Assembly (NCBI GenBank): GCA_029210965.1
Contig: JARGFZ010000016.1
Span: forward strand, 1-61,932
Direction: 5' to 3'
Length of the DNA stretch: 61,932 nt
From: a bacterium
GTDB taxonomy: Bacteria > BMS3Abin14
Shown one piece after another: positions 37,882-46,688 of the stretch. The stretch's first letter is position 1. Every line of letters begins with the position of its first letter. A model generated the notes under the pieces. That model was given only the letters and a program-made list of their open reading frames with translations. It was not told where the DNA came from and did not search any database. The position numbers were made by a program, and so were the translations under genes.

Positions 37882-39000
37882 ATGGACATGAAGGCGCCCC
37901 CCCGCATAGCTGTTTTTATCTTCTTTTCCGGACAGGGGGGGGTGGAACGTATGATCACCAATCTGGCCCAGGGCTTCCTCGATACCGGATTTGGTGTGGA
38001 CATGGTTCAGGCGCGTACGAGGGCCGAACATCTGGATTCCATCCCGGAGGGGGTCCGCCAGATCCGGCTTGGCACCAAACACACATTTTCAACCCTGCCG
38101 GGGCTTGCCCGGCACCTTCGCCGGGAGAACCCTTCCGCCCTCCTGGCAGCAAAGGATCGCGCCATAAAGGTGGCCATCCTGGCCAGGTGGCTTTCCGGGA
38201 GCCGGGTCCGCCTGGTCGGCAGAATAGGCACCACTGTCTCGGAAGCCATCTCCGGTAAAAACCCCATTCGAAGGTGGCTCTGGTACACTGGAATGCGCCT
38301 TTTCTACCCCTCTGCAGACCACATCGTGGCGGTTTCAGAGGGCGTTGCCCGGGACCTGAGGTCCATCACCGGCATTGCCCCGACAAGGATAACAGCCGTC
38401 CGCAACCCCGTTGTGTCAGCAAAAATACTGGAAGCGGCCGCTGAACCGGTCGAGCATCCCTGGTTCATCTGCAAGGAGGTTCCGGTCATCCTTGGGATGG
38501 GCCGCCTGACGGAACAAAAGGATTTCGGCACCCTGGTCAAGGCTTTCGGTCTGGTCAAAGAGGAAAGGCCGTGCAAACTCATCATCCTGGGCGAAGGACG
38601 TCAGCGGAACCCGCTCCGGGAAATCATTTTGTCCCTCGGTCTCGGGGCGGATGTCGATCTCCCCGGATTCATGTCCAACCCCCATGCGTGGATGTCCAGA
38701 TCGTCTTTTTTCGTCCTGTCGTCCAGAGGGGAGGGATCGCCCAACGTGCTCACAGAAGCTCTCGCTCTGGGAGTACCTTCCGTTTCCACCGACTGTCCCA
38801 GCGGGCCCAGGGAGGTTCTTGCGGGCGGCAAATTCGGCCCCCTGGTGTCTGTGGGAGACCACATCGCCCTCGCCCTGGCCATGGAGCAGGTGTTGGACAA
38901 CCCCCTGCCGCCCGGGCGGCTGAAGGAGGCCGCCGAAGATTATTCCGTTGAAAAGAGCACCATGGGGTATCTCGATGCTCTTGGTATTCGGCCGCAATAA
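37882..39000 (+). CDS. GT4 glycosyltransferase (paralogue B)
   Basis: 372 residues, near-duplicate of the gene at 29611: FSGQGGVERMITNLAQGFL, PSALLAAKDRAIKVAILARW, MGMGRLTEQKDFGTLVKAF, LGEGRQRNPL and SRGEGSPNVLTEALALGVP, ending STDCPSGPREVL. Intact. GAGG lies about ten bases before the ATG. Divergent from the SGNH pair and convergent with the O-antigen ligase gene. Confidence 0.92.
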   Translation: MDMKAPPRIAVFIFFSGQGGVERMITNLAQGFLDTGFGVDMVQARTRAEHLDSIPEGVRQIRLGTKHTFSTLPGLARHLRRENPSALLAAKDRAIKVAILARWLSGSRVRLVGRIGTTVSEAISGKNPIRRWLWYTGMRLFYPSADHIVAVSEGVARDLRSITGIAPTRITAVRNPVVSAKILEAAAEPVEHPWFICKEVPVILGMGRLTEQKDFGTLVKAFGLVKEERPCKLIILGEGRQRNPLREIILSLGLGADVDLPGFMSNPHAWMSRSSFFVLSSRGEGSPNVLTEALALGVPSVSTDCPSGPREVLAGGKFGPLVSVGDHIALALAMEQVLDNPLPPGRLKEAAEDYSVEKSTMGYLDALGIRPQ

Positions 39001-39059
39001 ACAGCCTTGAAGTCGGCGGAAACGGGAAAGGCCCCAGACGATCCGGACTGCCGGATGCC

Positions 39060-40328
39060 TTACCCGGTAAAAGTGACCCTGCTGGTTAAATGAGAGCCGT
39101 TTTCCACCCTTTCCAGTTCATTTACCCTGACCCGGGCCAGCGCCAGCCCGACAACCAGCCAGCAGTTCATCCCCACAACATGCCAGAGAACGTGATCCAC
39201 CAGGCTCAGGACCGGTATCGAGAGCAGGGCAACCAGGAGGGCAGGCTCCAGGTCTCCGCCGGCCGTGTTTTTCAACCAGTTGGAGAGGGTTTTCATAAAC
39301 AACAGTAACCATACAGCAGCAAGATTCAGCCACCCCAAAAACCCCGTCTCCAGAAGGACCTGGAGAGATGTATTGTGAGCGTGCCTGATGATATTATGTA
39401 CCTTCCCGTCAAGGGGCCATTTGGCATGCATCTTTTTCAGAACCTTCTTGATGCTGCCCTGACCGATAACGACCCTGTACCACGGCCCCTCCTTGATGAC
39501 CTCGGCGGCTGCCTGCCAGTGGATCACCCTGGAATTAATTGAGGAAAAAGACCTTCTTTCCGGCCTAGCGTACTTGAACCAGTAAAAGTAGCCGACTGAA
39601 GCGGTAAGAAGAAAGACCATCAGGGCCGCTATGGCCCTTTTCTTGAGGTTCCCCTTGGGACCGGAGAATACTAGCGAGGCAGGCATTGTCACGACCAGTA
39701 CCGTTACCCAACCGTTCCTGGACCCCGTGAGAAAAAGCAGAAACAGGGCCAGGGCGGCCCCGCCACCAGTGAAAAGGGTAATCAGTTTTCTCCGATTGTC
39801 GAAGGCGTATGTCAGATAGAACGACAGGAAGATGACCAGCTGAAATGCCAGGATGTTGGGATTGTAGTTCCTGAAGCCGACCAGGCGTTTGCCGCCATCC
39901 ACGGGATCAACAAAAAGAAATACATAGTTGACAAGTTCCAGGGACATCCATATCCCGAAGGATGCCAACAGCGCCGTAATGAACCGGTTCAGGGATCTCC
40001 GGTCTCTGATCCCGAGCCCGACCACAAAAGCGAGGACGACTCCCTTGAAGTAGGAACTCTGTCTATGGGAAAACTCCATTCCGGGAGCATCGTAGGCGAA
40101 ATAGGCAGAGAGCAGGTTGAGGCTCACGAAAATGACCATGAGGGCCAGGACCCGGTAAAAATATCGTCTCGAACCTGCCGGCAGGGGGGATCGAAACTCC
40201 ATCCAGACAGCGGGGATGAAGGCGATGTAAAGAGGAATTTCCCAGCCGCTCCGTATGCTGAGAAAAAAGAAGGCGAACATGTAAACGGAAAGAAGGATGT
40301 AAAGAAGCGCCTGGGGTCTAGTCGTCAT
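39060..40328 (-). CDS. O-antigen ligase family protein
   Basis: WaaL/Wzy_C-family polytopic membrane protein, 422 residues, about ten to twelve hydrophobic segments and a large periplasmic loop before the signature RHAHNTSLQVLLETGFLGW (about 319-337). It would join an undecaprenyl-linked glycan to the lipid A core; a polymerase role cannot be excluded. The ATG at 40328 has AAGGGGG upstream; the longer open frame has no hydrophobic or homologous content. Directly downstream of the GT39 gene. Confidence 0.87.
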   Translation of the reverse strand: MTTRPQALLYILLSVYMFAFFFLSIRSGWEIPLYIAFIPAVWMEFRSPLPAGSRRYFYRVLALMVIFVSLNLLSAYFAYDAPGMEFSHRQSSYFKGVVLAFVVGLGIRDRRSLNRFITALLASFGIWMSLELVNYVFLFVDPVDGGKRLVGFRNYNPNILAFQLVIFLSFYLTYAFDNRRKLITLFTGGGAALALFLLFLTGSRNGWVTVLVVTMPASLVFSGPKGNLKKRAIAALMVFLLTASVGYFYWFKYARPERRSFSSINSRVIHWQAAAEVIKEGPWYRVVIGQGSIKKVLKKMHAKWPLDGKVHNIIRHAHNTSLQVLLETGFLGWLNLAAVWLLLFMKTLSNWLKNTAGGDLEPALLVALLSIPVLSLVDHVLWHVVGMNCWLVVGLALARVRVNELERVENGSHLTSRVTFTG

Positions 40329-40487
40329 CCCGAAGCCCCCTTGTTCCCCAGGGCGAAAAGGCCCGGATCGATGCCGGGGGGAGAACGTGGTTCCCTTTTT
40401 TACCTGGAACCCATTTCCCGATACGATAAAGTTCGATCTTACGGCCATGATAATAGTTGCCCAAAACATCCCATGGCTTCACTTTGG

Positions 40488-41903
40488 TCAGCCCAAAGTC
40501 CTTTTCCATATTTTTTTTGCCTCCTCCTCACCCAGGGAGATGTAATGCTGTGGAGCGTACTCGGCCATTTTCCAGGAGAGCGACTGCGTCCCGTACAGCG
40601 AATTGATCGTGGGCAGCCCTGTGGCCAGACCCACAGTATTGGCCATGTGACCAATGAGCACACTGCTCCCTCCAGCGGTGCGGTCCTCTGAAATGATCCT
40701 GTTCACATCCTCACACATGAAATGGAGCGAATAGAAGGGTTTGACCATGTAATCCACAACCCGATATCCATTCCAGCCGACCAACAGGAAGATCATTATC
40801 AGAGGCAGCAGGGTCCTGACCGAACCGGAAGCTTTTTTTCTCAGATCCATACCCACCTGAACCAGAAGGATAGTCATGGGGATGGAGAGAGCGATGAAAT
40901 ATCTCGGCGGATGGTATGAAGTCATGCTCATGACGATGAGGTGGCCAACAACCCAGAGAACGGAAATCCTCACGAGAGGATCCCTTCTGAAATCCGGAGA
41001 CCGTCTCCACTGCCGCCAGGAGAATATAAACGATAATAAAACCAGGGCCGGTTCAAGGCGAAGCACTCTTTTGGCCCCACCCACAAGATCTCCCGCAATG
41101 GTTGAAAGGTCCCTGGATATACGACCGGAAAAATTCAATTGGGTAAAAAGCCTGTAGTCTTCGGGGAAAATTGACCGTGCATAGTAATTGTAACCACCGA
41201 CCAATACACCTACGATAATGAGAGCGGTGAAGCCATAGATCAATTTTTCCTTTAATGACCATCCTTTTCCCGTGACCAGCGTAAGGAGGTAGACGGGAAA
41301 GAGGATGAGCACGGCGCTCTTGGCCAGGAGGGCCACCGCGAATAAAAGGGTGGACAGGGCGAAAAACGTGCGAGACTTACCCTTGGGATTAATGGCGGTC
41401 ACGGTGATGGCGCTCAGGGCGATGGTCAGAGCCGGGATATCCAGGATGGCCAACCGGCTGAAGGAAAAAAGGATGTAGTTGGTCGAAAGAAGGCCTGCCA
41501 CAAGACCGGCCGTAACCCTGTCGGAAAAGTGCCTTACCAGGAAATAAACAAGGAAAACAGGAAGGCAGAAGCTGACTGCGACTGTCATCCGGGCGGTGTC
41601 AAGACTCGCACCGAAAACCGAGAAAACCGCTGTCTGGATCAGGGAAACCACGGGCAGGTTGACGGAAGGGTTGAAATCACCCGGTATGTACCAATTCCCC
41701 GACAAGGCGAAGGCCACCGCTCCGTTGGAATACCATCCTTCGTCTGTGTACAGAGCCCCTGATCGGGTGATGTCCTGGGGAAAATCCGCTTCAATGTAAA
41801 AGAACCTCAACCCAAGGAAAACCAGGATCAGAAAGAGGAAAATGACATAACCGACTTTCTTCCCCTTTTCCCCGATCAGAATTGGCATGTCAGGTCTATC
41901 CAT
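40488..41903 (-). CDS. GT39-like membrane glycosyltransferase, C-terminus possibly frameshifted
   Basis: ArnT/PMT-type lipid-linked sugar transferase, 471 residues. The first periplasmic loop has the acidic catalytic pattern YTDEGWYSNGA, followed by many membrane helices and a C-terminal periplasmic domain. The frame runs into an A8 tract (minus strand, 40511-40518) and stops 10 codons later. With nine As it would continue as MEKDFGLTKVKPWDVLGNYY to a stop at 40318, overlapping the ligase start. That continuation looks like a genuine C-terminus. The gene overlaps the waaA stop by eight bases. Confidence 0.85.
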   Translation of the reverse strand: MDRPDMPILIGEKGKKVGYVIFLFLILVFLGLRFFYIEADFPQDITRSGALYTDEGWYSNGAVAFALSGNWYIPGDFNPSVNLPVVSLIQTAVFSVFGASLDTARMTVAVSFCLPVFLVYFLVRHFSDRVTAGLVAGLLSTNYILFSFSRLAILDIPALTIALSAITVTAINPKGKSRTFFALSTLLFAVALLAKSAVLILFPVYLLTLVTGKGWSLKEKLIYGFTALIIVGVLVGGYNYYARSIFPEDYRLFTQLNFSGRISRDLSTIAGDLVGGAKRVLRLEPALVLLSFIFSWRQWRRSPDFRRDPLVRISVLWVVGHLIVMSMTSYHPPRYFIALSIPMTILLVQVGMDLRKKASGSVRTLLPLIMIFLLVGWNGYRVVDYMVKPFYSLHFMCEDVNRIISEDRTAGGSSVLIGHMANTVGLATGLPTINSLYGTQSLSWKMAEYAPQHYISLGEEEAKKIWKRTLG

Positions 41904-43173
41904 CAGAGGTCCGGATTTTCATAAGGGATTTGAGCTCTTCCACGTTTTCGGAGGATGCGCCCTTTGTCCCTTTTGACACCGCCGCGGCCATCCGGCCCAT
42001 CTCGTCCCGTGTTCCCTGCTCCCTCGCCAGCGTTTCCACCGCTCGGGTCAACTCCTCAACATTATTCACCTCAAGGCACCCCCCGGATGATGTCAGAGTT
42101 TCGGCGATATCCCTGAAATTGAATGTATGAGGCCCACTTAGAACGGGGACACCGTGCATGGCCGGTTCCAGAAGGTTATGCCCACCAACCGGTACCAGAC
42201 TTCCTCCCACGAAAGCCACGTCAGCCCGAGCGTAGAACCCGTCCAGTACCCCCATGGCGTCAACGAGCACAACATCCCCATCAACAGCATTACCCTTAAG
42301 GATATCTGAGTACCTGGTGAAAAGTACACCTTCCTTTTTCAGAAGCCAGGACACCTCGTCGAACCGTTCCGGGTGTCGGGGAACAAGGGCGAGAAGGAGG
42401 TCTTTCCCTTCAAGTCTCCTTATCGCTTCCAGGACGACCTCCTCCTCTCCGGCGTGGGTGCTGCCGGCCACCAGGACAAAACCTCTTTCAGCCCATCGTC
42501 CGACCTCATCCGGTAAGGCCACCGGTTCCAAAACACGGTCGTACTTCATGTTGCCGGTAACCTTGACCGACTCAGGGCGGGCGCCCATCTCCTTGATCCG
42601 CCGGGCATCCTCCTCGCTCTGCATGAGGAACATGGTCACCTTCTCAAGGATGGGCCTGAAGAACCAGCGGAACCTCAGATACCGGGATAACGAACTGTCC
42701 GATATCCGGCCATTGACCACAATGACGGGAATATCCCGCTTAAAACAGGCTGCGAAGAAGTTCGGCCAGATCTCCGTTTCGGCAGTAATGAAGATCTCAG
42801 GGTTGATACGCCGGATCGCTCGACCAACAACAAAAGGCAGATCCAGGGAAAAATAAAAGATGAACTTTACGAAGCTACACTCTCTTTTTGCTGTCTCCTG
42901 ACCTGTGACCGTCACGGTGGAAAGAGCGATGCGGCCCCTGGCAATCTCGTCCTCATCCAAGAGCTTGAGCATGGGGGCCACAGCTCTCACCTCGCCGACC
43001 GATACGGCATGGCACCAGACCGTCTTTTTCACCATGACCGGTGAACGGCCGAACCTCTGTGCCAGCCCCTGCCTTCTTTTTTTAACAAAAACCAGCTGAT
43101 AGATGACCCACGGAAGGGCCAGGATCCCAAAGGCAAGGATGATAGCATTGTACAGGAGTGATCGGGCCGACAC
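41896..43173 (-). CDS. waaA: Kdo transferase
   Basis: Transfers Kdo from CMP-Kdo to lipid IVA at the inner membrane. 425 residues: N-terminal membrane anchor (about 5-25), acceptor domain with the conserved SVGEVRA and TETEIWPN-type motif (AETEIWPNFF), donor domain with VAGSTHAGEEEV, PRHPERF, GSLVPVGGHNLLEPA. The GTG at 43173 fits the family N-terminus with GGGGAG upstream. The number of Kdo residues added cannot be told. Bases 42150-42474 are duplicated at 32910-33234. Downstream of DUF3108 and gmhB. Confidence 0.94.
   Translation of the reverse strand: MSARSLLYNAIILAFGILALPWVIYQLVFVKKRRQGLAQRFGRSPVMVKKTVWCHAVSVGEVRAVAPMLKLLDEDEIARGRIALSTVTVTGQETAKRECSFVKFIFYFSLDLPFVVGRAIRRINPEIFITAETEIWPNFFAACFKRDIPVIVVNGRISDSSLSRYLRFRWFFRPILEKVTMFLMQSEEDARRIKEMGARPESVKVTGNMKYDRVLEPVALPDEVGRWAERGFVLVAGSTHAGEEEVVLEAIRRLEGKDLLLALVPRHPERFDEVSWLLKKEGVLFTRYSDILKGNAVDGDVVLVDAMGVLDGFYARADVAFVGGSLVPVGGHNLLEPAMHGVPVLSGPHTFNFRDIAETLTSSGGCLEVNNVEELTRAVETLAREQGTRDEMGRMAAAVSKGTKGASSENVEELKSLMKIRTSDG
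42150..42474. repeat. 325-bp duplicated tract, copy 2
   Basis: Lies wholly inside intact waaA; direct near-identical copy of 32910-33234. Its flanks continue the waaA reading frame on both sides, so this is the likely resident or template copy. Confidence 0.95.
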
Positions 43174-43177
43174 CGGG

Positions 43178-44023
43178 TCAATCTCCCCTGTCTGAATGGT
43201 CCTGGGAAGGCTGCTTCCTTTCCTCAGGAGGCAGCAGGGAAAAGATTTCCTTTTCCTCACCGCCCAGGGTAAACCGCACCAGTTCCGCGTCGATGCTTCC
43301 GATACTGACCTTGCTCTTCATGAGCACCGGGATATGCCACTGGTCGTCGGTCATGTAGACGTGCAGTTCCCCCTTGCGTCTGAAGATACCCTCGAATTTC
43401 AGTTTGGGATGGACAACAACGGTCCTGAACCTTCCTGCGCTTACCTTGACCTCCTCAGCCGCGATGACATCAATGACCAGCTCCCAGTTCTTTCGGCTCT
43501 CGAACACACGATATATTATTGAATCACCCACCTGAAGTGATTCGTTTCTCAGTGCGTACAGGGCCGACAGGTTGTCATGGGTCTGGGGAGGGATCTCGTA
43601 ATCCTGGCTCTGGGTATTGCCTTTTTTCTGGATTACCCGAGTCACCGACAGAGCTTCCTGGTCGAAGATGAGGACCCTTTTCTCCCGTTTGCCGCCTTCT
43701 TTCATGTCGAAAACATATTTGCGGGTCAAACTGTCAGAGGGGTGGATGTGAGTCTCGTACCGGTCCCTGACCTTGTAGACCAGATCCACAAGGCTCCTTG
43801 ATCTCGCTGTAGATACGACCCTGTAGAGGAATGCCCCTTCAACAAAATCCCCCTCAACGATCTCCATCACCGAGTCCCCTGCCGCTATACCTGCCCACTT
43901 CAGAACATATTCCAGCCGCTCCCCGGGCTCGTAGGCTGTCACCTCCTGGGCTGATGCCGGGGACGGCAGAACCATGGACAAAAGAGCCCAGATCAAAAAA
44001 ACTCTGCGAATCTCCACCCCCAT
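43178..44023 (-). CDS. DUF3108 periplasmic protein
   Basis: 281 residues with a signal peptide (hydrophobic FLIWALLSMVLPSPASA, about 9-25). The mature part resembles DUF3108: EPGERLEYVLKWAGIAAGDS near the start, RYETHIHPSDSLTRKYVFDMKEG, and a C-terminal PKLKFEGIFRRKGELHVYMTDD (in part). Function unknown; predicted beta-rich. Often found beside LPS core genes. ATG 44023 overlaps the gmhB stop (TGATG) with GAGGGG upstream. Precedes waaA by four bases. Confidence 0.85.
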   Translation of the reverse strand: MGVEIRRVFLIWALLSMVLPSPASAQEVTAYEPGERLEYVLKWAGIAAGDSVMEIVEGDFVEGAFLYRVVSTARSRSLVDLVYKVRDRYETHIHPSDSLTRKYVFDMKEGGKREKRVLIFDQEALSVTRVIQKKGNTQSQDYEIPPQTHDNLSALYALRNESLQVGDSIIYRVFESRKNWELVIDVIAAEEVKVSAGRFRTVVVHPKLKFEGIFRRKGELHVYMTDDQWHIPVLMKSKVSIGSIDAELVRFTLGGEEKEIFSLLPPEERKQPSQDHSDRGD

Positions 44024-44586
44024 CACAACCCCTCGTTTAGAATAAACCTGGCAGCCTCAACAACCGTTTCACAGCGTTTGACATCTGCAGGTATATCACC
44101 CTTTTCGGCCTTCCCGGTTTCCACCAGGATCGGCCGTAAACCTGTTTTTAACCCTGTCTTAACATCCTTGTCGATGTCCCCCACTACCCAGGAACGGCTC
44201 GGGTCGACACCCAGGTCGCGTTGAGCCCTCTGAACCATGAGCAACTCCGGTTTTCTGCAGCGACAGTTGTCCTCAGGATGGTGTGGACAGTAGTAGATCG
44301 CAGCAAGGGCAACACCCTTTTCCTTCAATAACCCCACCATGGTGAGGTTCACCGAAAGGGCAGTCTCCTCATTGAAATACCCCCTGCCTATCCCGGACTG
44401 GTTCGTGATCACCACGAGGAGGTATCCCCTGTCCTGGAGTCTTTTTAAAGCCTCCGGAACACCAGGATAAAAGGTGATGCCAGCGGGGTCAGCCAGGTAA
44501 CCGATATCATCGATGATCGTCCCGTCACGATCGAGGAATACAGCGGGCCTGGAACTTGGGGTGTCTTTAAGGGATTGGTTGTTCAT
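44023..44586 (-). CDS. gmhB: D-glycero-D-manno-heptose 1,7-bisphosphate phosphatase
   Basis: HAD-family phosphatase of ADP-heptose synthesis, 187 residues. Motif I FLDRDGTII (about 17-25), VITNQSGIGRG, zinc-binding CPHHPEDNCRCRKP (about 100-113) and VGDIDKDVKTG with the last catalytic aspartate. AGAGGA precedes the ATG. Works with hldA at 17.6 kb. First gene of gmhB-DUF3108-waaA-GT39-ligase. Confidence 0.94.
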   Translation of the reverse strand: MNNQSLKDTPSSRPAVFLDRDGTIIDDIGYLADPAGITFYPGVPEALKRLQDRGYLLVVITNQSGIGRGYFNEETALSVNLTMVGLLKEKGVALAAIYYCPHHPEDNCRCRKPELLMVQRAQRDLGVDPSRSWVVGDIDKDVKTGLKTGLRPILVETGKAEKGDIPADVKRCETVVEAARFILNEGL

Positions 44587-44640
44587 CTATTCCTCTTTGC
44601 TCGTACAATAGCACCCTCTCCTCCTCGTCCCAGGCCTCGA

Positions 44641-44724
44641 GTATGGGGGTATGGGTGTTTGGGGGTATGAGGGGGGAATTCCGCATCTTCACTCCCTTAC
44701 TCCCTTACTCCGTTACTCCCTTAC
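44641..44724. repeat. Low-complexity GTATGGGG / TTACTCCC repeats
   Basis: Runs of GTATGGGGG-like units (44641-44675) and tandem CTTACTCC units (44690-44724) fill the 149-base gap between lpxL and gmhB. Related units lie near 12341-12375. Confidence 0.6.
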
Positions 44725-44735
44725 CGATGGCCCCT

Positions 44736-45617
44736 TCAGGGCCGCGGCCTCGTCTTCCATCTGTCATGCAGCCAGGTCCACTGCTGAGGGTGAAGCCTGA
44801 CGATCTTCTCGGTCCACTGCGTGTAGCTCCTGGTTCTCTCAAGAAGATCTGTGTCGGTATCCGCAATATTATCATGGAGCATGATCTTTTCGATAACGAT
44901 GCGATGGATATTCCCATCCCGGTAGGAGTAAAGGGGCACAACCGGGGCACCCGTTCGGCGCGCCAATAAAGCAAGGCTGGTGATGGTGCAGGCCTCACGG
45001 CCGAAAAAGGGAACAAAAACCCCCTCCCTGCGGCGCGCGTTCTGGTCCTGCACAAGACCCACCATGCCCCCGTTCTTCAGGTGACGGAGACTTTCCTTCA
45101 TGGTACCGCGGCCCATGAACAGTTTGATCCCAGCCTTTTCACGGTATCCCATCCAGATACGGTTTACCGCCTCGCTCCTGGATACCTTTGTTATGAGGGC
45201 CACAGGATAGCCGCGAGCAGCCAGACCCGCGCCAAGCATGTCCCAACTCCCCAGATGAGCTGTGAGGATAAGCGCCCCTTTGCCTGAAGCCAGTGCCTCA
45301 ATCAGGTGCTCCTCCCCTTCCACGGAGGTAAGGCGCTTCATTTCCTCAGGTGTCGCCCTGGAAAGGTTGAAAAACTCCAGGATATTCATCCCCAGGAAAC
45401 GGAAGGAGGCCAGGGCAGTGGTTCTGATCTCTTTTTCACTCAGGCTCTCACCCAGAGCCATGGTGAGGTTTTCAAGAGCCAGATTTCTGCGTCTTGGTGC
45501 CAGGTAATACGCCATACTCCCGACAACTCTCCCCAGGAACAGGCCGGTGCGCCGGGGAAGTATTCGAAAAACCGTTCCCAGTATCCACAGTAATACTGTT
45601 TCCAGCTGATATCTCAT
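44736..45617 (-). CDS. lpxL: Lipid A late acyltransferase
   Basis: HtrB/LpxL-family inner-membrane acyltransferase, 293 residues. The catalytic H-x4-D is AHLGSWD (about 119-125) and the later GGMVGLVQDQNARRREGVFVPFFG segment is typical. N-terminal hydrophobic anchor. LpxL versus LpxM cannot be separated. Starts one base after the lpxK stop. Confidence 0.92.
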   Translation of the reverse strand: MRYQLETVLLWILGTVFRILPRRTGLFLGRVVGSMAYYLAPRRRNLALENLTMALGESLSEKEIRTTALASFRFLGMNILEFFNLSRATPEEMKRLTSVEGEEHLIEALASGKGALILTAHLGSWDMLGAGLAARGYPVALITKVSRSEAVNRIWMGYREKAGIKLFMGRGTMKESLRHLKNGGMVGLVQDQNARRREGVFVPFFGREACTITSLALLARRTGAPVVPLYSYRDGNIHRIVIEKIMLHDNIADTDTDLLERTRSYTQWTEKIVRLHPQQWTWLHDRWKTRPRP

Positions 45618-45618
45618 T

Positions 45619-46683
45619 TCAGGCTGCTCCCCCCCCTTTGCTCACCAGAGCCAGAACTGTATTCAGCAGATCATCCTCCGCCTCGATAACCGGATGGATA
45701 GACAGAGAGTACAGGGGCAGGGAAAGGTTTGGGTGGTTCCACCGAGCTGCGTCCTTTTCAGTGGTCACAAGTCCGACAGCTTCCTTTCGAAGAGCGGTTT
45801 CCTGGATCATGTTGATGTCAGAAGCGCTGTACGGGTGATGATCCGGAAATGTCAAAAGTTCCACAACCTCAATACCGGCTCTTGTCAGGGTCTCTCTAAA
45901 ACCTTCAGGTCCCGCGATACCACAAAAAGCCACAAAAAGCCCATCTGGCCGGTCCCCTGTGACGGTGGGCTCGCCAGGGCTCACCAGTGACAGGCCCAAT
46001 GGCCGATAATCTGCCCAGAATACCGATGCCTTGCTGTGACGGTTGAGAAACCCCTCGAACTCCGGATCCGCCTGCTTTGCCTTGGTCACGACAACAAGGT
46101 CCGCGTCGTTGAGCCTCGACACCGGTTCCCTGAGGATTCCTGCAGGCAGCAGTCTACCGTTACCAAACCGCCTGTGCCCGTCTACAACCACGATATCAAG
46201 ATCGCGATCCAGGGCAAAGTGCTGGAAACCGTCATCGAGAAGAAACAGATCCACATCCCTGGTTTCAAGCACCTTCCTGCCTGCGGCAAATCGATCCCTG
46301 GACACAACTACCGTAGCTCCCCTTATTTTAGACGCCATGAGAACAGGTTCGTCCCCGACATCTTCCCAGGTGTCTCTTTCCTCCACGATCCGGAGACCAC
46401 CATGGATCCGCCCGTATCCCCTGGTTAGAACAGCGACTTTAACGCCTGAAGCCATCAAATTTTCGGCAAGCCACATTGTCAAGGGCGTTTTACCGCCTCC
46501 CCCGATGGTCAGGTTACCCACACTTACCACGGGCCTCGGCAAACGGTGGCAGGTTAGAACACTTGACCTGTAAAGATAGCGGTGAAACGATGAGATCCCC
46601 CTGTAGATCGCGGACAGGGGAATCAGAAACGGCAGTAAATAGACCGGCGGATCGGAAAGAACCGCCTCAAAACGGCTGCGCAT
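45619..46683 (-). CDS. lpxK: Tetraacyldisaccharide 4'-kinase
   Basis: Phosphorylates the 4' position of the lipid A disaccharide. About 354 residues. The P-loop VGNLTIGGGGKTPLTMWL (about 54-71) and LTRGYGR are the family signature, with DDGFQHFALDRDLDIVV for the acidic site. A GTG at 46686 is an alternative start. Follows the Trm112-like gene by a few bases. Confidence 0.94.
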   Translation of the reverse strand: MRSRFEAVLSDPPVYLLPFLIPLSAIYRGISSFHRYLYRSSVLTCHRLPRPVVSVGNLTIGGGGKTPLTMWLAENLMASGVKVAVLTRGYGRIHGGLRIVEERDTWEDVGDEPVLMASKIRGATVVVSRDRFAAGRKVLETRDVDLFLLDDGFQHFALDRDLDIVVVDGHRRFGNGRLLPAGILREPVSRLNDADLVVVTKAKQADPEFEGFLNRHSKASVFWADYRPLGLSLVSPGEPTVTGDRPDGLFVAFCGIAGPEGFRETLTRAGIEVVELLTFPDHHPYSASDINMIQETALRKEAVGLVTTEKDAARWNHPNLSLPLYSLSIHPVIEAEDDLLNTVLALVSKGGGAA

Positions 46684-46688
46684 CACAT

